From Chloroflexota bacterium (GTDB lineage: Bacteria; Chloroflexota; Anaerolineae; UBA3071): a stretch of 7,650 nt of DNA. The notes beneath the pieces were generated by a model. That model had not been told where the DNA came from and ran no database searches. It saw nothing but the letters and a program-made list of their open reading frames with translations. Position 1 is the stretch's first letter. Each line of letters begins with the position of its first letter. A program made the translations under genes and the position numbers. Positions 6,081 to 7,650 of the stretch are shown here, piece by piece. The stretch is taken from contig JACNHM010000426.1 of NCBI GenBank assembly GCA_014383605.1, positions 1-7,650 of the forward strand. Reading direction: 5' to 3'.

Positions 6081-6938
6081 CTATTGCCAATCGGGATGTT
6101 GTTCGTATCCTAGTGTGATGAGCACGTCGTTGTAGTGGCTCTTGAAATACTCCACATGTTCGGCGTCGAAATGGTTTCGCCAATCCCCCGCCACGCCCTT
6201 GCGGTAGTGGCTCTGCCGATCCTCTTGCCCCGGCTGGCGGCCCTTCGCCTTGCGCGTGAAGTCATTCTCCCAGATGATGCCCAAGAGCCTCTCTGCCGGC
6301 AAGCGCCGGGGCGACAGAGGGAAGGAGAGTCGCCCCCTGCTCTTGCCTTCCACAGCGCGCAGGCCCCGCTGCATGAGATTAAGTATTCTCTGGCCAGAGC
6401 CGAATGTCTCCTCGTCCAGAAGATCCAAAAAACGAAAGACCTCCAAGAAGTAGTGATAAGGATTCTGGATGAAGTCCTCGAACTTGAATTCCAGCACATG
6501 GGGAAGCGAGTAGTCCCACCTCCGCATGAGGCTGAACTCGTGTTCCCTGAACTGCATTTCCAACAGCAGCCCCTCGTGCTTGGACAGCCCTTGCAGCTTC
6601 CGCCTGTGTTCGGCCAGCTCAGGAAAGGTCTCTGTCACCGGGTGGCTGTGAAGATGCGAGTAGTAGGCCGATACACACACGTCTCGCGGGTCGCGCACCA
6701 CGTGAAAGCCTCTGAACTGGTCAAGCTTTCTTACGTATTCGTAGTCGGCGTTAACAAAGGCCAGGAAACCCACTCTTTTTTCCGCCACGAATGCGCGCAG
6801 ATCGTGGTTAAAGACTTTGGCATTGGGGACTGTGACGTGGCGCAAGTTCAGTTCACGACATGCCTGGCGAAGGATATCATTGATGTAGGTCGTTCCGCAC
6901 CGGTGGTGCCCGAAAAACGCTGCCAGTGGTCTGCTCAC
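6081..6938 (-). CDS. Sulfotransferase family protein (PAPS-dependent)
   Basis: This 285-residue protein has the sulfotransferase landmarks in order. These are a PAPS 5'-phosphosulfate loop GHHRCGTTYI (10-19), a 3'-phosphate motif VVRDPRDVCVSAYYSH (80-95) with R82 and S90, LEFKFEDF (149-156) in the usual YEDL place, and RKGVAGDWRNHF (246-257), the classic C-terminal GxxGxW motif. It should transfer sulfate from PAPS to a hydroxyl or amine of an unknown acceptor. The loop lysine of PKSGTT is Arg13 here, a conservative change. There is no signal peptide or membrane segment, so it is probably cytosolic. The ATG at 6959 lacks a ribosome binding site, whereas the GTG at 6938 has GGAGG/GGGAG 6-9 nt before it; I use the GTG. 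Base composition is clearly lower in G+C than the neighbouring genes, with many AAG/GAA codons, which hints at transfer. It is separated from cinA by 143 nt. Confidence 0.88.
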   Translation of the reverse strand: MSRPLAAFFGHHRCGTTYINDILRQACRELNLRHVTVPNAKVFNHDLRAFVAEKRVGFLAFVNADYEYVRKLDQFRGFHVVRDPRDVCVSAYYSHLHSHPVTETFPELAEHRRKLQGLSKHEGLLLEMQFREHEFSLMRRWDYSLPHVLEFKFEDFIQNPYHYFLEVFRFLDLLDEETFGSGQRILNLMQRGLRAVEGKSRGRLSFPLSPRRLPAERLLGIIWENDFTRKAKGRQPGQEDRQSHYRKGVAGDWRNHFDAEHVEYFKSHYNDVLITLGYEQHPDWQ

Positions 6939-6944
6939 TGCTCT

Positions 6945-6952
6945 CTCCCTCC
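6945..6952 (-). promoter_or_regulatory. Ribosome binding site deciding the GTG start of the sulfotransferase gene
   Basis: The purine run GGAGGGAG on the minus strand lies 6 nt before the GTG at 6938 and inside the reading frame opened by the ATG at 6959. The ATG itself has no Shine-Dalgarno-like sequence, so the GTG is the better start. Confidence 0.55.
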
Positions 6953-6978
6953 ACTCCATCGGCTATCAGCCGGCGGCT

Positions 6979-7007
6979 ATTTTACCATAGCTTCACCCGC
7001 CCAACAA
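6979..7007 (-). promoter_or_regulatory. Candidate promoter for the sulfotransferase gene
   Basis: On the minus strand, an extended -10 TGG-TAAAAT (TAAAAT at 6984-6979) lies 17 nt after a weak -35 TTGTTG (7007-7002). Transcription would start near 6972, giving a leader of about 34 nt to the GTG start. The -10 is good (5 of 6 to TATAAT, with TG extension); the -35 is poor. Confidence 0.5.
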
Positions 7008-7065
7008 CTACGGACTCGGCACGAGGTCCACAAACCAGTGTGGCCTCCAAGCCGCTTTGCGAAGT

Positions 7066-7094
7066 TTGACAAAATGGGCGGGACGTGCCATAAT
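7066..7094 (+). promoter_or_regulatory. Strong sigma70-type promoter reading rightward
   Basis: A perfect TTGACA (7066-7071), an exact 17-nt spacer and CATAAT (7089-7094) with a TG extension at 7086-7087 form the clearest promoter of the window. The start would be near 7101, about 260 nt before the SdrD_B-type gene. It is divergent from the sulfotransferase promoter candidate, with about 80 nt between the two. Confidence 0.75.
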
Positions 7095-7100
7095 ACACCA

Positions 7101-7361
7101 GACAGGCGCTACGAGGCGTCAGTGGTGCGGATTTTCGTTGCCCGCCTCACCCCACATCCGCGTTACCTTTGTCAATCTATGCCGTCTATACACATAGGCG
7201 GATTCGGTTTCCGACCCTCTGTTGAGTTGCCCGCTGTCACCTTGGCGGCTCTCGGCACCAGACCTGTTGTTCATCTCATCACGGAAGCGGGGACTATTCC
7301 GCTGGTCATTCACACCCATGAGAAAGCCCTCGTTTAGGACTCAAAACAAGGAGGCAGGAAG
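7101..7361 (+). promoter_or_regulatory. Long structured leader of the surface-protein gene
   Basis: Between the strong promoter and the ATG at 7362 lies a leader of about 260 nt without a convincing gene. It holds an 8-bp hairpin with tetraloop ACAC (7182-7189 with 7194-7201, one G-U). ATCCGC at 7156-7161 can pair with either of two GCGGAT copies (7127-7132 or 7198-7203), and the second choice disrupts the ACAC hairpin. A further 6-bp hairpin lies at 7286-7291/7298-7303. These mutually exclusive pairings resemble a regulatory leader, but I recognise no known riboswitch class. No U-tract terminator is present. Confidence 0.35.
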
Positions 7362-7650
7362 ATGAAAGAGCGTTTCACATCCCGCGCGGCGCGTCTGCTG
7401 ATCGTTGTCGGCACAGTTGGCATCTGTGTCGTGTTGCTGATGCTGGCCCTGGCTGGCGCGTCGGTGGCTGCTCCAGCGGAGCCCGCTGATTTTGCCCTGG
7501 CCCCGGCAGGCCGGGCCACCCTTGGCAATCTCGTCTGGCACGACACCAATCTCGATGGCGACGAGTTCGACGTTGACGACATCGGCATTGACAACGTGCA
7601 GGTCAGGGTCTGGCTGGATGATGGCGATTTCCTGTTCAACCCCACACTAG
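7362..7650 (+). CDS. Secreted SdrD_B/Cna_B-like domain protein, 5' part only
   Basis: An open frame of 96 codons starts at ATG 7362, preceded by a near-ideal AAGGAGG (7348-7354) at 7 nt spacing, and runs off the window end. Residues 1-11 are basic, 12-36 are strongly hydrophobic, and A-x-A cleavage sites follow near 34-39 (ASVA, AAPA), so it is a Sec signal peptide. After a short Ala/Pro linker comes LGNLVWHDTNLDGDEF (54-69), followed by an acidic stretch and VQVRVWLDDG (79-88). This is the start of an SdrD_B/Cna_B-type beta-sandwich domain, with an EF-hand-like calcium loop (D61, N63, D65, D67). In this family such domains repeat in long surface adhesins or stalk proteins, so the whole protein is probably large and exported. 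Open frames on the opposite strand here are shadows. Total length, anchoring and partners are beyond the window. Confidence 0.85.
   Translation, partial: MKERFTSRAARLLIVVGTVGICVVLLMLALAGASVAAPAEPADFALAPAGRATLGNLVWHDTNLDGDEFDVDDIGIDNVQVRVWLDDGDFLFNPTL

Noticed and set aside
7179..7337. Plus-strand open frame of 52 codons in the leader starting at ATG 7179
   Set aside because: There is no ribosome binding site before the ATG, the product resembles nothing I know, and the frame extends a shadow frame of the sulfotransferase region.
7334..7645. Minus-strand open frame of 103 codons over the surface-protein gene
   Set aside because: It is opposite a gene with a signal peptide, ribosome binding site and domain match. 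The translation is Ser/Ala/Arg-rich low-complexity sequence typical of a shadow frame.

Overview
The window looks like a bacterial chromosome segment of high G+C content. The best guess is Chloroflexota, in the Anaerolineae/Caldilineae/Ardenticatenia direction. This rests on the UROD-like methyltransferase-family protein, the DUF1786 protein, the SdrD_B-type secreted protein and short-motif intergenic repeats occurring together. No rRNA or other marker gene confirms it, so the taxonomic call is an inference of moderate confidence.

Layout. Bases 1-81 hold most of an imperfect palindromic repeat cut by the left edge. From about 5.94 kb down to 143, five genes run on the minus strand in a row: cinA (4648-5937), an MFS transporter whose GTG start overlaps the cinA stop by 8 nt (3471-4655), a DUF1786 ASKHA-like protein (2249-3376), a cation diffusion facilitator with a manganese-type metal site (1229-2167), and a UROD/MtaA/CmuA-family protein (143-1129). 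The three gaps between the last four genes (about 80-100 nt each) all carry one type of repeat: an array of GACGAAN-like heptamers facing an inverted array of the same heptamers. Each copy starts at, or within 6 nt of, the upstream stop codon. Upstream of cinA lies a sulfotransferase gene, also on the minus strand (6081-6938), visibly poorer in G+C than its neighbours and possibly acquired by transfer.

The right end is divergent. Between 6939 and 7361 there is a minus-strand promoter candidate for the sulfotransferase. There is also a very good plus-strand sigma70-type promoter (TTGACA, 17-nt spacer, TG-extended CATAAT), followed by a leader of about 260 nt with competing hairpins. A gene with a strong ribosome binding site then begins at 7362 and runs off the window. 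It encodes a signal peptide and the first calcium-loop-bearing SdrD_B/Cna_B-like domain of a probable large surface or secreted protein.

How the genes work together: only cinA and the MFS gene are visibly translationally coupled. The other genes could be co-transcribed, but they share no obvious pathway. The points most worth a second look are the heptamer palindromes in three consecutive gaps, the loss of the catalytic serine motif in the CinA C-terminal domain, the N-D-D-D metal site of the CDF protein, the H-x-H...C variant of the UROD-family metal site, and the switch-like leader of the surface-protein gene. I see no CRISPR array, tRNA, rRNA, transposase or phage gene. No complete new defence or biosynthetic system is evident.
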